Below are positions 52,752 to 61,679 of a DNA stretch of 64,000 bases, piece by piece. The notes below the pieces were generated by a model. It was given only the letters and a program-made list of their open reading frames with translations. It was not told where the DNA came from and did not search any database. How positions within the stretch are numbered: the first letter of the stretch is position 1; each line of letters starts with the position of its first letter. Origin of the DNA: an uncultured Flavobacteriaceae bacterium (GTDB lineage Bacteria; Bacteroidota; Bacteroidia; Flavobacteriales; Flavobacteriaceae). The position numbers and the translations under genes are program-made. The stretch spans positions 62,001 to 126,000 of the forward strand of contig CANLWB010000004.1 of NCBI GenBank assembly GCA_947494695.1. The letters run 5' to 3'.

Positions 52752-53348
52752 ATGATTATTAAAGAAAAAGGACAATTATTATTAGACTATATTAATAGGT
52801 ATGTGCCTTTAACAGAAGAAGAGGAACAAATACTACTTTCTAAAATTGGCTATAGAACATATTTAAAAGGACAGTTTGTAGTTCAGCAGGGGGATATCTG
52901 TAAATATGAATGTTTTGTACTTTCTGGTTGTACAAAAACATTTTATATGGATGGTGAAGGGCAGGAGCATATTGTTATGTTTTCTATTGAAGATTGGTGG
53001 ACGGCAGATATGGGAAGTTTTATAACGCAAACTCCAGCAGATTATAATGTTCAGTGTTTAGAAAAAACGGAGCTAATCATGTTTTCTTATGATATTATTG
53101 AAGATTTGTATGCTGCTATTCCAAAACTAGAGCGTTTTTTCAGGCTAATTATACAGAATGCATTTGTGGCGTCACAAAAACGTATCATTAGAAGTTTTAG
53201 CCTTTCTGCAAAAGAGCGTTATGTTTATTTTAGAAATCAGTATCCCAAAATAGAGCAGCGCATTCCTCAATACATGATCGCCTCATATTTAGGTATTACC
53301 AAAGAGTTTTTAAGTAAAATTAAAAGCGAACTTATAGTAGAACAATAA
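52752..53348 (+). CDS. Crp/Fnr family transcriptional regulator
   Basis: 198 residues: N-terminal cyclic-nucleotide-binding domain (15-125; YRTYLKGQFVVQQGDICKYECFVLSGCTKTF) and a C-terminal helix-turn-helix (about 150-198; RIPQYMIASYLGITKEFLSKIKSEL). The cassette region is degenerate (EDWWTADMGSFITQTPADYN), as is common in Bacteroidota Crp-type proteins, so a cyclic nucleotide is unlikely to be the ligand. ATG one base after the DinB stop. Likely controls itself and the adjacent SnoaL and YceI genes. Confidence 0.88.
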   Translation: MIIKEKGQLLLDYINRYVPLTEEEEQILLSKIGYRTYLKGQFVVQQGDICKYECFVLSGCTKTFYMDGEGQEHIVMFSIEDWWTADMGSFITQTPADYNVQCLEKTELIMFSYDIIEDLYAAIPKLERFFRLIIQNAFVASQKRIIRSFSLSAKERYVYFRNQYPKIEQRIPQYMIASYLGITKEFLSKIKSELIVEQ

Positions 53349-53445
53349 AAAGTTAAACTAGATTAATATGATTTTATAATCTACCTTATTTTCCTCTCGG
53401 AAAGTGTTTAAGACATTTGTATCATAATAATTAAAACAATATATT

Positions 53446-53799
53446 ATGAATACGTTAATTGAAAACATAAGCACAATAAATGACATGATTCTTCAAGGGA
53501 AGGCATTAGACGCTTTTGATGAATTTTATCATGAAGAGGTTATCATGCAAGAAAACGATCACCCGGAGGTTGTTGGTAAAACAGCAAATCGTATAAGAGA
53601 AGAAGACTTTTTTGCTGCAATTACCGAGTTTAGGTCGGCTAAACCCATAAAGGTAACTGTAGGAGAAAATACAACCATGGTCGAATGGCATTTTGACTAT
53701 ACCCATAAAGATTGGGGTGAAAGGAACTATACACAAGTGGCGGTGCAAGACTGGAAGGAAGGAAAAATAATTAAAGAAAAATTTTATTACGGATCATAA
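53446..53799 (+). CDS. SnoaL-like (NTF2 fold) protein
   Basis: 117 residues: NTLIENISTINDMILQGKALDAFDEFYHEEVIMQEND, VGKTANRIREEDFFAAITEF, and MVEWHFDYTHKDWGERNYTQVAVQDWKEGKIIKEKFYYGS. This is the SnoaL-like NTF2 fold (polyketide cyclase-like or unknown ligand binding). The YceI gene follows after 30 bases, so the two probably share a transcript. Confidence 0.85.
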   Translation: MNTLIENISTINDMILQGKALDAFDEFYHEEVIMQENDHPEVVGKTANRIREEDFFAAITEFRSAKPIKVTVGENTTMVEWHFDYTHKDWGERNYTQVAVQDWKEGKIIKEKFYYGS

Positions 53800-53829
53800 A
53801 TTAAAACAAGAATATTAAAAAAAGTAAAG

Positions 53830-54408
53830 ATGAAAAACACATTCAAAAATTTATTAGCGTTAGCTGTAGTTACATTATTTACAATGTCTTTTACAGTTGC
53901 AGACAAGGACAAAAAAGAAGTAAAAGCAGACAAAAGTAAAGTGGTTTGGAAGGGATACAAAGTAACAGGTTCTCATGAAGGAACCATTGGGATTAAATCA
54001 GGATTTTTAAACTTTGAGTCCGATAAGTTAACAGGAGGTGAGTTTGTTGTTGATATGAAAACCATAAATACGACAGATCTAGAGGGTGAGTACAAAGGAA
54101 AGTTAGATGGGCATTTAAAATCTGATGATTTCTTTGGAGTAGCGAATTATCCAACGGCGAAATTAGTATTTAAAAAGGTAAAGGCTACTGGGAAAAATGC
54201 TTACAGCGTAACTGGAGATTTGACCATAAAAGGTAAAACCAACCCGGTTACATTAACCGTTTCTATTTATGGTAGTAAAGCAACGGCTACTTTAAAAGTT
54301 GATAGAACGAAGTACGACGTAAAATATGGTTCTGCAAGTTTCTTCGATAACTTAAAAGACAAAACGATTTATGATGAATTCGATTTGGTAGTCGATTTAG
54401 AATTCTAA
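53830..54408 (+). CDS. YceI family periplasmic lipid-binding protein
   Basis: 192 residues, signal peptide (about 1-24), then the YceI lipocalin-like barrel: KVVWKGYKVTGSHEGTIGIKSGFLNFESDKLTGGEFVVDMKTINTTDL, KSDDFFGVANYPTAKLVF, ITGDLTIKGKTNPVTL-like GDLTIKGKTNPVTLTV, and DRTKYDVKYGSASFFDNLKDKTIYDEFDLVVDLEF. It binds an isoprenoid or other lipid in the periplasm. It ends 27 bases before a large repeat-built terminator. Confidence 0.92.
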   Translation: MKNTFKNLLALAVVTLFTMSFTVADKDKKEVKADKSKVVWKGYKVTGSHEGTIGIKSGFLNFESDKLTGGEFVVDMKTINTTDLEGEYKGKLDGHLKSDDFFGVANYPTAKLVFKKVKATGKNAYSVTGDLTIKGKTNPVTLTVSIYGSKATATLKVDRTKYDVKYGSASFFDNLKDKTIYDEFDLVVDLEF

Positions 54409-54434
54409 AAAAAAGAGAATACATAATGGTTAAG

Positions 54435-54588
54435 AGGGCGTCTAAAAAGGTGTCATTCGGAACGCGGCCTGCCGACGCGCAGGAAGTGAAGAATCTCTAA
54501 GAAATTAAATGCTTATTTATTAAGGTTTTAAGATTTTTCGACCACGCTCAAAATGACAATTTCAAAACTTTTTAGACGCCCTTTTTTT
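54435..54588 (+). terminator. Terminator of the YceI gene, built from inverted interspersed repeats
   Basis: AGGGCGTCTAAAAAG (54435-54449) and CTTTTTAGACGCCCT (54568-54582) are perfect 15-base inverted repeats, and a T7 run follows (54582-54588). Inside, TGTCATT and AATGACA (54451-54457 and 54552-54558) pair too. Two copies of the GTCATTCC family lie inverted within the loop. Confidence 0.75.
54452..54557. repeat. Two inverted copies of the GTCATTCC repeat family
   Basis: Plus copy 54452-54497 (GTCATTCGG...GAATCTC) and minus copy 54530-54557 (GTCATTTTGAGCGTGGTCGA, then AAAATCT on the minus strand). They lie within the loop of the YceI terminator. Confidence 0.6.
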
Positions 54589-54632
54589 GTACTTAATCCT
54601 ATCTTTGTTCCAAAATTCAGGCAAATTTTTCA

Positions 54633-55166
54633 ATGCATATAACATTTAGACATTTTAATATCCAGGCGTTGAATCCCGAAGATGGTGAAAGGTTCTTTAA
54701 TTTAATAGATAGCAATAGAAATCGATTGGAAGATTTTTTTGCAGGAACATTATCTCAAACGAAAACACTTGACGATACCATGTCGTATTGTAGAGAGATA
54801 GGGCAAAAGCAACAGGAAAAAAGTTACTTACCTTTTGCTATAAAAAACCTAAAGACAGAGGCTTTTATTGGGTTTGTTGATGTTAAAAATATAGATTGGG
54901 GAATTCCAAAAGCAGAACTGGGGTATTTTATTGATAAAAATTATGAAGGTCAGGGTGTTATCTCAAAATCTGTAGAATTGGTTATAGAATATCTATTAGA
55001 GACCTATGCGTTTAAAAAATTATTGTGCCGATCAAGTAGTCGTAACATGGGAAGTATAGCTGTGGCTAAAAAGAATGGTTTTATCTTAGAAGGAACTATA
55101 AGAAGGGATTATAAAACCACAAGCGGAGAACTTGTAGATCTAGATTATTACGGTCGTATTTTTTGA
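54633..55166 (+). CDS. GNAT family N-acetyltransferase, RimJ/RimL type
   Basis: 177 residues. GNAT motif A is EGQGVISKSVELVIEYLLE and the preceding strand is KAELGYFIDKNYEG; the closing helix is NMGSIAVAKKNGFILEGTIRRDY, typical of RimJ/RimL-type acetyltransferases. It acetylates a protein N-terminus or a small amine; target unknown. It comes after the YceI terminator, and shares the strand with its neighbours on both sides. Confidence 0.88.
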   Translation: MHITFRHFNIQALNPEDGERFFNLIDSNRNRLEDFFAGTLSQTKTLDDTMSYCREIGQKQQEKSYLPFAIKNLKTEAFIGFVDVKNIDWGIPKAELGYFIDKNYEGQGVISKSVELVIEYLLETYAFKKLLCRSSSRNMGSIAVAKKNGFILEGTIRRDYKTTSGELVDLDYYGRIF

Positions 55167-55236
55167 CACGGTGTATTATTGTTCTTAGTTTTTTGGTGCT
55201 CAATGAGTTTCATGACGTTTGGTTCCCAAAAAAACT

Positions 55237-55268
55237 CTTAACAATTGTTAAGAAAGAAAATATATTTG
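55237..55268 (+). promoter_or_regulatory. LuxR-type gene promoter with an overlapping 16-base palindrome
   Basis: TATATTTG (55261-55268) fits TAnnTTTG, 38 bases before the TTG start at 55306. CTTAACAATTGTTAAG (55237-55252) is a perfect 16-base palindrome that covers the -33 position in place of TTTG. This is the layout of a repressor or activator site. Confidence 0.55.
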
Positions 55269-55305
55269 TATATTTTCACCCTAGGGATTTTTATACATTC
55301 AAGTT

Positions 55306-56913
55306 TTGATTAAGCAAAAATTAAGTTTGAAGCACGTTTTGCTACGTGTTTCCATGACTCTATTGTTTGTTGGTACGTTTTGCCATAGTCAGGTTGTTGA
55401 TGACTATGAGCGATTTGTTGATTCTGCTGATATTCATATTGATTTTAGTACCGAAAAAGCCATTGCTTTTTTAGATTCTATTCCAAAGCCTGTTGAGGAT
55501 TATTTAAAGAAAGGGCTTCCTGATTACTATATGATTAGAGGGATTATTTCCGATGAAGCAAACGATTTTATAAGGTCGCATCAATGTAGTGCCTTAGCTC
55601 TTAAATATGCTAAGGAGAACAAAAACTACAAAATTGCAGGAGATGCTTGTATAGAGATATTTGTCTCGTCTTATTATATTAATAAAGATACAGCAGCTTT
55701 TAAATATTTAAATGAGGCAAGAGATTATTATAAACTATCAGATTATACCTATGGTGATATTGAAGTTGATCTTACCTATGCTTATGCCAGGTTTTTAGAT
55801 AAGGATTATGATACCTGCAATACATTTTTGTTGAACAATTTAAGTCGGTATAAGGCAGCTAAAAAAGATGCTTATTTCTATATGTTTGCCAATTACATGC
55901 TCACCCGTAATTATATAAATCTTTCGGACTTAAAAAAGGCCCATTTTTATTTCAATGAATTCAAAACTCTTAAAAACGATAGTACCATTGTTTCTTATAA
56001 CTATTTATCCTTTGAGTCTCATATACATGTAGATTTTGCGCAAGTCTATTTTGAAAATAAACAAATGGATTCTACGCGTAATTACCTGTCGAAAGCGGCT
56101 AAACAGAAGCATTTTATGACAGAGGATATTTTGAAAACCTATTTAAAACTAAATGCTGGTTATTATAGATCATCCGGTAATGAACAAATAGCTGGGGTTT
56201 ATAAGGATTCTTTATCCGATTTTGAAAGCAGGACTTATAAAAATGTAATAAAATCGGGTTTCCAAATAAACAATGATCTGGTAAAAACGGAATCTGCCCT
56301 AGAAGCCGAAAGCAATATGAAATTTCGAAATGGGATGCTAGTAGTTGTCCTGTTTATTGCTCTGGCTATTCTAAGTATTTTATCTTTCATTTTTTATAAG
56401 AAACAAATTCTTAAAACGCTCAATTTAAGTAATCAAACAAGTAATTTGTCTTATTTGAAGTCCAACAATGAAAAACTGGTGGTAAAAGTTCAGGGCTTAG
56501 AAGAATATATTAATAACCTTAAAAAGGAAATAAAGCGAATATCGACTATAGGAGAACACCCTGTACAGCGCGATAAAATAAAGGAGTTATATAGGAGTTT
56601 GCATCATCACTCTAGTACAATTCTGGATAAAAAGGAGAATCATATGGATCTGGTTAATGATCTGAATATCGACTTTTTTAAAAAAATAAATGAACTTCAT
56701 CCCCAACTTAATAATTCAGAGGTTGTTATATGTTACTATTTATATGTTGGCTTCAAGAATAAAGAAATAGCTGTTTTCCTAAATACATCGGTAAGAGCTG
56801 TAGAAAGTAAACGCTACCGTATTGGGAAAAAGATTCACCTGGATAAGAATAAGATGACGCTATTAGAGCATCTAAAAAAGACTTTTAGAGCAGAGCGCAT
56901 TATAGAAAGTTAA
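55306..56913 (+). CDS. TPR and LuxR-type helix-turn-helix membrane regulator
   Basis: 535 residues from a TTG start (TTG ATT AAG CAA). Signal peptide (to about 31), TPR-like helical repeats (about 35-340), a membrane helix (MLVVVLFIALAILSILSFIFY), coiled coil, and at the end HPQLNNSEVVICYYLYVGFKNKEIAVFLNTSVRAVESKRYRIGKKIHL, a LuxR-type DNA-binding helix-turn-helix. This layout, a periplasmic sensor joined to a cytosolic LuxR domain, is frequent in Bacteroidota. Target genes unknown; the palindrome in its own promoter may be an autoregulation site. Confidence 0.85.
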   Translation: MIKQKLSLKHVLLRVSMTLLFVGTFCHSQVVDDYERFVDSADIHIDFSTEKAIAFLDSIPKPVEDYLKKGLPDYYMIRGIISDEANDFIRSHQCSALALKYAKENKNYKIAGDACIEIFVSSYYINKDTAAFKYLNEARDYYKLSDYTYGDIEVDLTYAYARFLDKDYDTCNTFLLNNLSRYKAAKKDAYFYMFANYMLTRNYINLSDLKKAHFYFNEFKTLKNDSTIVSYNYLSFESHIHVDFAQVYFENKQMDSTRNYLSKAAKQKHFMTEDILKTYLKLNAGYYRSSGNEQIAGVYKDSLSDFESRTYKNVIKSGFQINNDLVKTESALEAESNMKFRNGMLVVVLFIALAILSILSFIFYKKQILKTLNLSNQTSNLSYLKSNNEKLVVKVQGLEEYINNLKKEIKRISTIGEHPVQRDKIKELYRSLHHHSSTILDKKENHMDLVNDLNIDFFKKINELHPQLNNSEVVICYYLYVGFKNKEIAVFLNTSVRAVESKRYRIGKKIHLDKNKMTLLEHLKKTFRAERIIES

Positions 56914-57192
56914 TCCCCTCATATTTTTCATACGCCTTAAACTTAGTAAACATGCGGGAAACAAAAAATACGCATACTTGCGTATAAAGTGAGTAGTGAA
57001 TTTTTATTGGTTTTTAATGTAGTTTATCATATTTGCATCGCTATTATCAATCAGCTGCTGTACATTAAATTTGTTTTTAGTTGGGTAGGCTAAGCTTTTT
57101 TAGTATTAAAAACATTGGAGATGATATAGTGGTATTATGATTTCAGATAAACTACATTATTTGTACATAAAAAAGTTTATTTGGTTGGAAGT
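56914..57192. other. 279-base gap before the acyl-CoA carboxylase terminator
   Basis: No gene. ATACGCA-TACT-TGCGTAT (56968-56985) is a small 7-base stem with a 4-base loop, 55 bases after the LuxR-type gene; it may be the 3-prime end of that transcript, though no strong U run follows. Confidence 0.4.
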
Positions 57193-57223
57193 AAAAAGGA
57201 GTCTCGATGAGACTCCTTTTTTT
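57193..57223. terminator. Terminator of the acyl-CoA carboxylase operon
   Basis: AAAAAGGAGTCTC (57193-57205) pairs with GAGACTCC plus T7 (57209-57223), with a 3-base loop. It starts 2 bases after the stop of the minus-strand beta subunit gene. Works in either direction. Confidence 0.9.
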
Positions 57224-57225
57224 AT

Positions 57226-58767
57226 CTATAGTGGAATATTACCATGTTTTCGTTTGGGTTGGTCCACCTCTTTATCTTCAAGCATAGCAAATGCTTTTAT
57301 AAGTTTTCTTCTAGTGTTTTCGGGTAGAATAACTTCGTCAATAAAACCACGTCTTGCTGCTCTGTACGGATTTGCAAATTTCTCTGCGTACTCGGCTTCT
57401 CTTTCTGCTAGTTTTTCTACGGGGTCATTAGAAGCAGCAATTTCTTTCCTAAAAATAATTTCACTAGCGCCTTTGGCACCCATAACTGCAATTTCTGCTC
57501 CTGGCCAGGCATAATTTATATCTGCACCTATGTGTTTAGAATTCATAACATCGTACGCCCCCCCATAGGCCTTTCTTGTAATAACCGTTACACGAGGAAC
57601 CGTAGCCTCACTTAAAGCATACAATAGTTTTGCGCCATGAACAATAATGCCATTCCATTCTTGATCGGTTCCTGGTAAAAATCCAGGGACATCTACCAAT
57701 ACCAGAAGTGGAATATTAAAACAATCACAAAAGCGTGTAAAACGTGCGGCTTTCTTAGAGCTGTTAACATCTAAAACTCCTGCTAAAAAAAGAGGTTGGT
57801 TAGCTACAATTCCAATATTACGCCCGCCAAGCCTGGCAAAACCAACAATTATATTCTCTGCGTAATCTTTATGGATTTCGTAAAAGCTGTCTTCATCTAT
57901 TATTCCATTAATAACCTCTTGCATATCATAAGGTTTATTGGGGTTATCGGGAACAATATTTGATAAAACATCCCTAACTTCATCTTCTAATTCAAAATCC
58001 AATTTTTGCGAGGTTTGGGTGTTGTTTTGAGGTAAGTACCCCAGTAAGGTTTTAATATCTTCTAAACATTCAATATCGTTAGTCGAGGTTCTATGAGCCA
58101 CACCAGATTTAGAGGCGTGCGTATACGCACCTCCAAGTTCTTCACTGGTTACCTCTTCGTTGGTTACTGTTTTTACTACATTTGGACCGGTTACAAACAT
58201 GTAGCTGGTGTTTTCAACCATGAGTGTGAAATCGGTCATAGCAGGCGAGTATACTGCACCTCCGGCACAAGGCCCCATAATTGCAGATATTTGAGGAATA
58301 ACACCTGAACTTTGCACATTTCTATAAAAAATATCGGCATAGCCTCCTAAAGACCGAACCCCTTCCTGAATACGAGCTCCACCAGAATCATTCAAACCTA
58401 CAATAGGAGCTCCAACTTTAACAGCCAGATCCATGATTTTACATATTTTTTCGGCATGAGTCTCAGATAAGGCACCGCCAAAAACTGTGAAATCCTGCGC
58501 ATATACATAGATCAATCTACCGTTTACCGTACCATAACCGGTAATGACCCCATCTCCATAATAGATCTCATCTTGCATTCCAAAATCGGTCGTTCTATGT
58601 GTCACCAAAACGCCAATTTCTTCAAAAGACCCTTCATCCAATAGATAAGTTACACGTTCTCTGGCCGTAAGTTTCTTTTTTTCATGTTGTTTATCAATAC
58701 GTTTTTGTCCACCGCCTAAATGGGCTAGAGCAATACGTTCGTTTAGTTTTTTTATTTTTGAATCCAT
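57226..58767 (-). CDS. Acyl-CoA carboxylase, carboxyltransferase (beta) subunit
   Basis: 513 residues, propionyl-CoA-carboxylase beta/methylmalonyl-CoA decarboxylase type. Family pieces: [144 protein letters not shown]. It transfers carbon dioxide from biotin to an acyl-CoA. Third gene of a minus-strand operon after the carrier and biotin carboxylase genes; likely propionyl-CoA rather than acetyl-CoA carboxylation. Confidence 0.92.
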   Translation of the reverse strand: MDSKIKKLNERIALAHLGGGQKRIDKQHEKKKLTARERVTYLLDEGSFEEIGVLVTHRTTDFGMQDEIYYGDGVITGYGTVNGRLIYVYAQDFTVFGGALSETHAEKICKIMDLAVKVGAPIVGLNDSGGARIQEGVRSLGGYADIFYRNVQSSGVIPQISAIMGPCAGGAVYSPAMTDFTLMVENTSYMFVTGPNVVKTVTNEEVTSEELGGAYTHASKSGVAHRTSTNDIECLEDIKTLLGYLPQNNTQTSQKLDFELEDEVRDVLSNIVPDNPNKPYDMQEVINGIIDEDSFYEIHKDYAENIIVGFARLGGRNIGIVANQPLFLAGVLDVNSSKKAARFTRFCDCFNIPLLVLVDVPGFLPGTDQEWNGIIVHGAKLLYALSEATVPRVTVITRKAYGGAYDVMNSKHIGADINYAWPGAEIAVMGAKGASEIIFRKEIAASNDPVEKLAEREAEYAEKFANPYRAARRGFIDEVILPENTRRKLIKAFAMLEDKEVDQPKRKHGNIPL

Positions 58768-58846
58768 AGATTGGTGTACTTTGTCACTTTTAATTGATAG
58801 ATTTAATCTGCTTTTTTAAGATTTAATATCAACGAACGAGCGACCA

Positions 58847-60286
58847 TTAATTAGGTATTCTTAGTTGTTTTTTATCCTTTATATATTGTTTCACAGCAAG
58901 CAAGGCGGCAATTCTGGCCTCATGTTCTGTTTCTTGCCGTAATACCTCGGGTGCGTAATAATTTTTAACAAAATGAGTGTCGAAATTACCAGATTTAAAG
59001 GCCTCGTGTTCACAAACGAATTTTCCAAATGATAAGGTCGTTTGCACCCCTTCTACGTGATAATCGTCTATAGCTTTTATCATTAATTGTATAGCTTCCT
59101 CTCTCGTCTTACCATAGGTAATTAGTTTAGAAAGCATGGGGTCGTAAAAAATAGGAATGTCCATATGTTCTTCGAAACCGTTATCTACTCGTATTCCGGC
59201 TCCTGTTGGAAGTTTGTAAACATCCAAATGTCCTACGCTAGGTAGAAAATCATTTAACGGATCTTCCGCGTAAACTCTCAGCTCTAAAGCATGTCCGACA
59301 ATTTTTAAATCGTCTTGTTTTATAGAAAGTGCTTCTCCTCGAGCTACCTGTATTTGAAGTTCTACCAGATCAACACCCGAAATTAATTCGGTAACCGGAT
59401 GCTCGACCTGTAGCCTTGTATTCATTTCTAGGAAGTAAAAATTGTGATCGTCATCCAATAAGAATTCTACGGTTCCGGCCCCCAGATAATCGCATGACTT
59501 TGCGACTTTAATGGCCGCTTCTCCCATTCTGGCTCTCAATTCTGGAGTTAACACAGAAGAAGGAGCTTCTTCAACCACTTTTTGATGACGACGCTGTACA
59601 CTACATTCTCGTTCAAAAAAATGTAAAATGTTTCCGTGACTGTCTGCCATGACCTGAATTTCAATGTGTCGTGGAGAGGTAACATATTTTTCAATAAAAA
59701 CCGAACCATCACCAAAGGCAGAAGTAGCCTCACTTATGGCTCTATTCATTTGAGATTCCAGGTCACGTTCTTCATTTACAACGCGCATCCCTTTTCCACC
59801 TCCTCCAGCAGAGGCTTTAATAAGTATGGGAAAACCAATGTCTTTGGCAATAGCTTTAGCCTTATCAATATCGGTAATGGCTTCATCAATACCAGGAACC
59901 ATTGGGATATTGTATGCTTTAACCGCTTCTTTTGCTGCAAGTTTACTCCCCATTATTTTTATGGCTTTAGATCGCGGACCAATAAAAACAATGTGGTTTT
60001 GTTCACATAACTCGGCAAAACCTGCATTTTCACTTAGGAAGCCGTATCCAGGGTGGATGCCATCAACCTTCAATTGTTTTGCAACTTCTATAATTTTTTC
60101 ACCTCTAAGATAAGATTGATTCGATGGAGGTTCACCGATGCAAACAGCTTCGTTTGCAAACTTGACGTGAGGTGCGTTTCGGTCTATCGTAGAGTATACG
60201 GCTACCGTCTTTATACCCATTTTATGGGCGGTCTTCATAACTCTTATGGCTATTTCACCTCTATTTGCTACTAGTATTTTTTTCAT
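58847..60286 (-). CDS. accC: Biotin carboxylase subunit of acyl-CoA carboxylase
   Basis: 479 residues. KKILVANRGEIAIRVMKTAHKMGIKTVAVYS, GYGFLSENAGFAELCEQNHIVFIGP, ASAGGGGKGMRVV (ATP lid), ECSVQRRHQKVVEEAPS, and FYFLEMNTRLQVEHPVTELISGVDLVELQI. It carboxylates biotin on the carrier protein with ATP and bicarbonate. The ORF overlaps nothing; 77 bases from the carrier gene and 79 bases from the beta subunit. The symbol is by family; the partner may be PCC-type. Confidence 0.95.
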   Translation of the reverse strand: MKKILVANRGEIAIRVMKTAHKMGIKTVAVYSTIDRNAPHVKFANEAVCIGEPPSNQSYLRGEKIIEVAKQLKVDGIHPGYGFLSENAGFAELCEQNHIVFIGPRSKAIKIMGSKLAAKEAVKAYNIPMVPGIDEAITDIDKAKAIAKDIGFPILIKASAGGGGKGMRVVNEERDLESQMNRAISEATSAFGDGSVFIEKYVTSPRHIEIQVMADSHGNILHFFERECSVQRRHQKVVEEAPSSVLTPELRARMGEAAIKVAKSCDYLGAGTVEFLLDDDHNFYFLEMNTRLQVEHPVTELISGVDLVELQIQVARGEALSIKQDDLKIVGHALELRVYAEDPLNDFLPSVGHLDVYKLPTGAGIRVDNGFEEHMDIPIFYDPMLSKLITYGKTREEAIQLMIKAIDDYHVEGVQTTLSFGKFVCEHEAFKSGNFDTHFVKNYYAPEVLRQETEHEARIAALLAVKQYIKDKKQLRIPN

Positions 60287-60363
60287 AATAAATATAAGCT
60301 ATTATTATAAATGCTTTTAGTCTAATATGTTATGTTTTTGGAAGGGGTAACGGGAGGTCCCTT

Positions 60364-60852
60364 TTAAGCTTCAAATTCGATTAGTAATTGATTTTTGTCA
60401 ACAGCATCTCCTTGTTTTACAAAAATGGATTTTATAACCCCGTCTCGTGGAGATGTAATCATGTTTTCCATTTTCATAGCTTCAAGAATTAAAAGGGAAT
60501 CGTCCTCTTTTACTTCTTGCTTTTCTTTTACATTGATCTCTAAGATTAAGCCTGGCATTGGGGCTTTTACAGAATCTATTTGTTTAGCAGATCCAATAGC
60601 AAATCCCATGTCCTTTATTAATAGGTCTAAACTATCCGAAATATCAATAGTATACGGTGTGTTGTTGATTTTTATCTCGTAAGCTTTTTTATTAAAATCT
60701 GCTTTAATAATTTCAGCTTTATACGATTTGTTTTGCTCTAGAATATGAAATTTAGAATCGGATATTTGTAAAGCATCCAGGCTTGAAATATCTGCATCGT
60801 TAATTTCAAAATCAAAAGAACTATTCACTGAAGTTTTGAAAGTTGTACTCAT
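60364..60852 (-). CDS. accB: Biotin carboxyl carrier protein
   Basis: 162 residues. C-terminal biotinyl domain: SVKAPMPGLILEINVKEKQEVKEDDSLLILEAMKMENMITSPRDGVIKSIFVKQGDAVDKNQLLIEF, with the biotinylated Lys in EAMKMEN. The N-terminal half (FEINDADISSLDALQIS) is of the form found in acyl-CoA/propionyl-CoA carboxylase carriers and decarboxylase gamma subunits. First gene of the operon carrier - accC - beta subunit. Confidence 0.92.
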   Translation of the reverse strand: MSTTFKTSVNSSFDFEINDADISSLDALQISDSKFHILEQNKSYKAEIIKADFNKKAYEIKINNTPYTIDISDSLDLLIKDMGFAIGSAKQIDSVKAPMPGLILEINVKEKQEVKEDDSLLILEAMKMENMITSPRDGVIKSIFVKQGDAVDKNQLLIEFEA

Positions 60853-60980
60853 TAGTCACTTTAAGTTAGTTGGTTGTAAATATAAGAATTTTCCACACTA
60901 TTATTATGGTGTTTGTGGAAGATATTGAGGCAGTTAAAGTTAACTAATAAGACCTGTTCAATTTATTAGATAGGTCATGT

Positions 60981-61667
60981 TTAGAACTCGCCCTGTGCTT
61001 TGAAACTGGAGTTCATTTGGTGCTTCTTTATGGCTTTTTGAGAGAGTAAGATGCCTATAAAGAGTGATAATATAGCTCCTATCCATACACCAGGTACAAA
61101 ATCTATAAACAGGAAGAAATCGTATGCGCCATGACATATTATTGCAGATAATAAACCAATAAGATTTAGCACAATCTTATGTTTTGAAAACTTTGCTTTT
61201 CCCATATAGTACCCCATTAGGATTCCAAAAGTAGCATGAGCCGGAACGGCCGTGAAAGCTCTTAATATGGCCGTGTGTAAACCGCCTTCTAAAACGTAAA
61301 AAATATTCTCGGTTGCCGCAAACCCCATAGAGACCATCACTGCATATATAATACCATCAAAGGGTTCGTTAAATTCGGTATGTCGTTGAGCGTAATACCT
61401 AACAATAACATATTTACTAAACTCTTCTGTCAGGCCTACGACTAAAAAGGCCTTTAAGAATTGCTGAAAAATACTGGTCTGGTCTGGAAGAGGTAAGACA
61501 ATATCGAAGGCATAATACAAAATAGTTGTAATAACCACACTTACAACAGCACCTAAAAGAAAGTTATAAAGAAGTAACCGTTTGGGTTCTTTTTCATGTT
61601 TATCCTTGACATAGATATAAATGATGACAACGAAAATAGGCGCGATAGCCAGTAGGAGTAGGTTCAT
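60981..61667 (-). CDS. PrsW family intramembrane glutamic protease
   Basis: 228 residues, eight helices. The catalytic Glu pair is in LTEEFSKYVIVRYYAQR (EExxK-type), followed by FNEPFDGIIYAVMVSMGFAATENIFYVLEGG and AVPAHATFGILMGYYMGKAKF. PrsW cleaves anti-sigma factors in Bacillus; here the target is unknown. 12 bases downstream of the NUDIX gene, likely same transcript. Confidence 0.9.
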   Translation of the reverse strand: MNLLLLAIAPIFVVIIYIYVKDKHEKEPKRLLLYNFLLGAVVSVVITTILYYAFDIVLPLPDQTSIFQQFLKAFLVVGLTEEFSKYVIVRYYAQRHTEFNEPFDGIIYAVMVSMGFAATENIFYVLEGGLHTAILRAFTAVPAHATFGILMGYYMGKAKFSKHKIVLNLIGLLSAIICHGAYDFFLFIDFVPGVWIGAILSLFIGILLSQKAIKKHQMNSSFKAQGEF

Positions 61668-61679
61668 TTTGAGCTGGTA

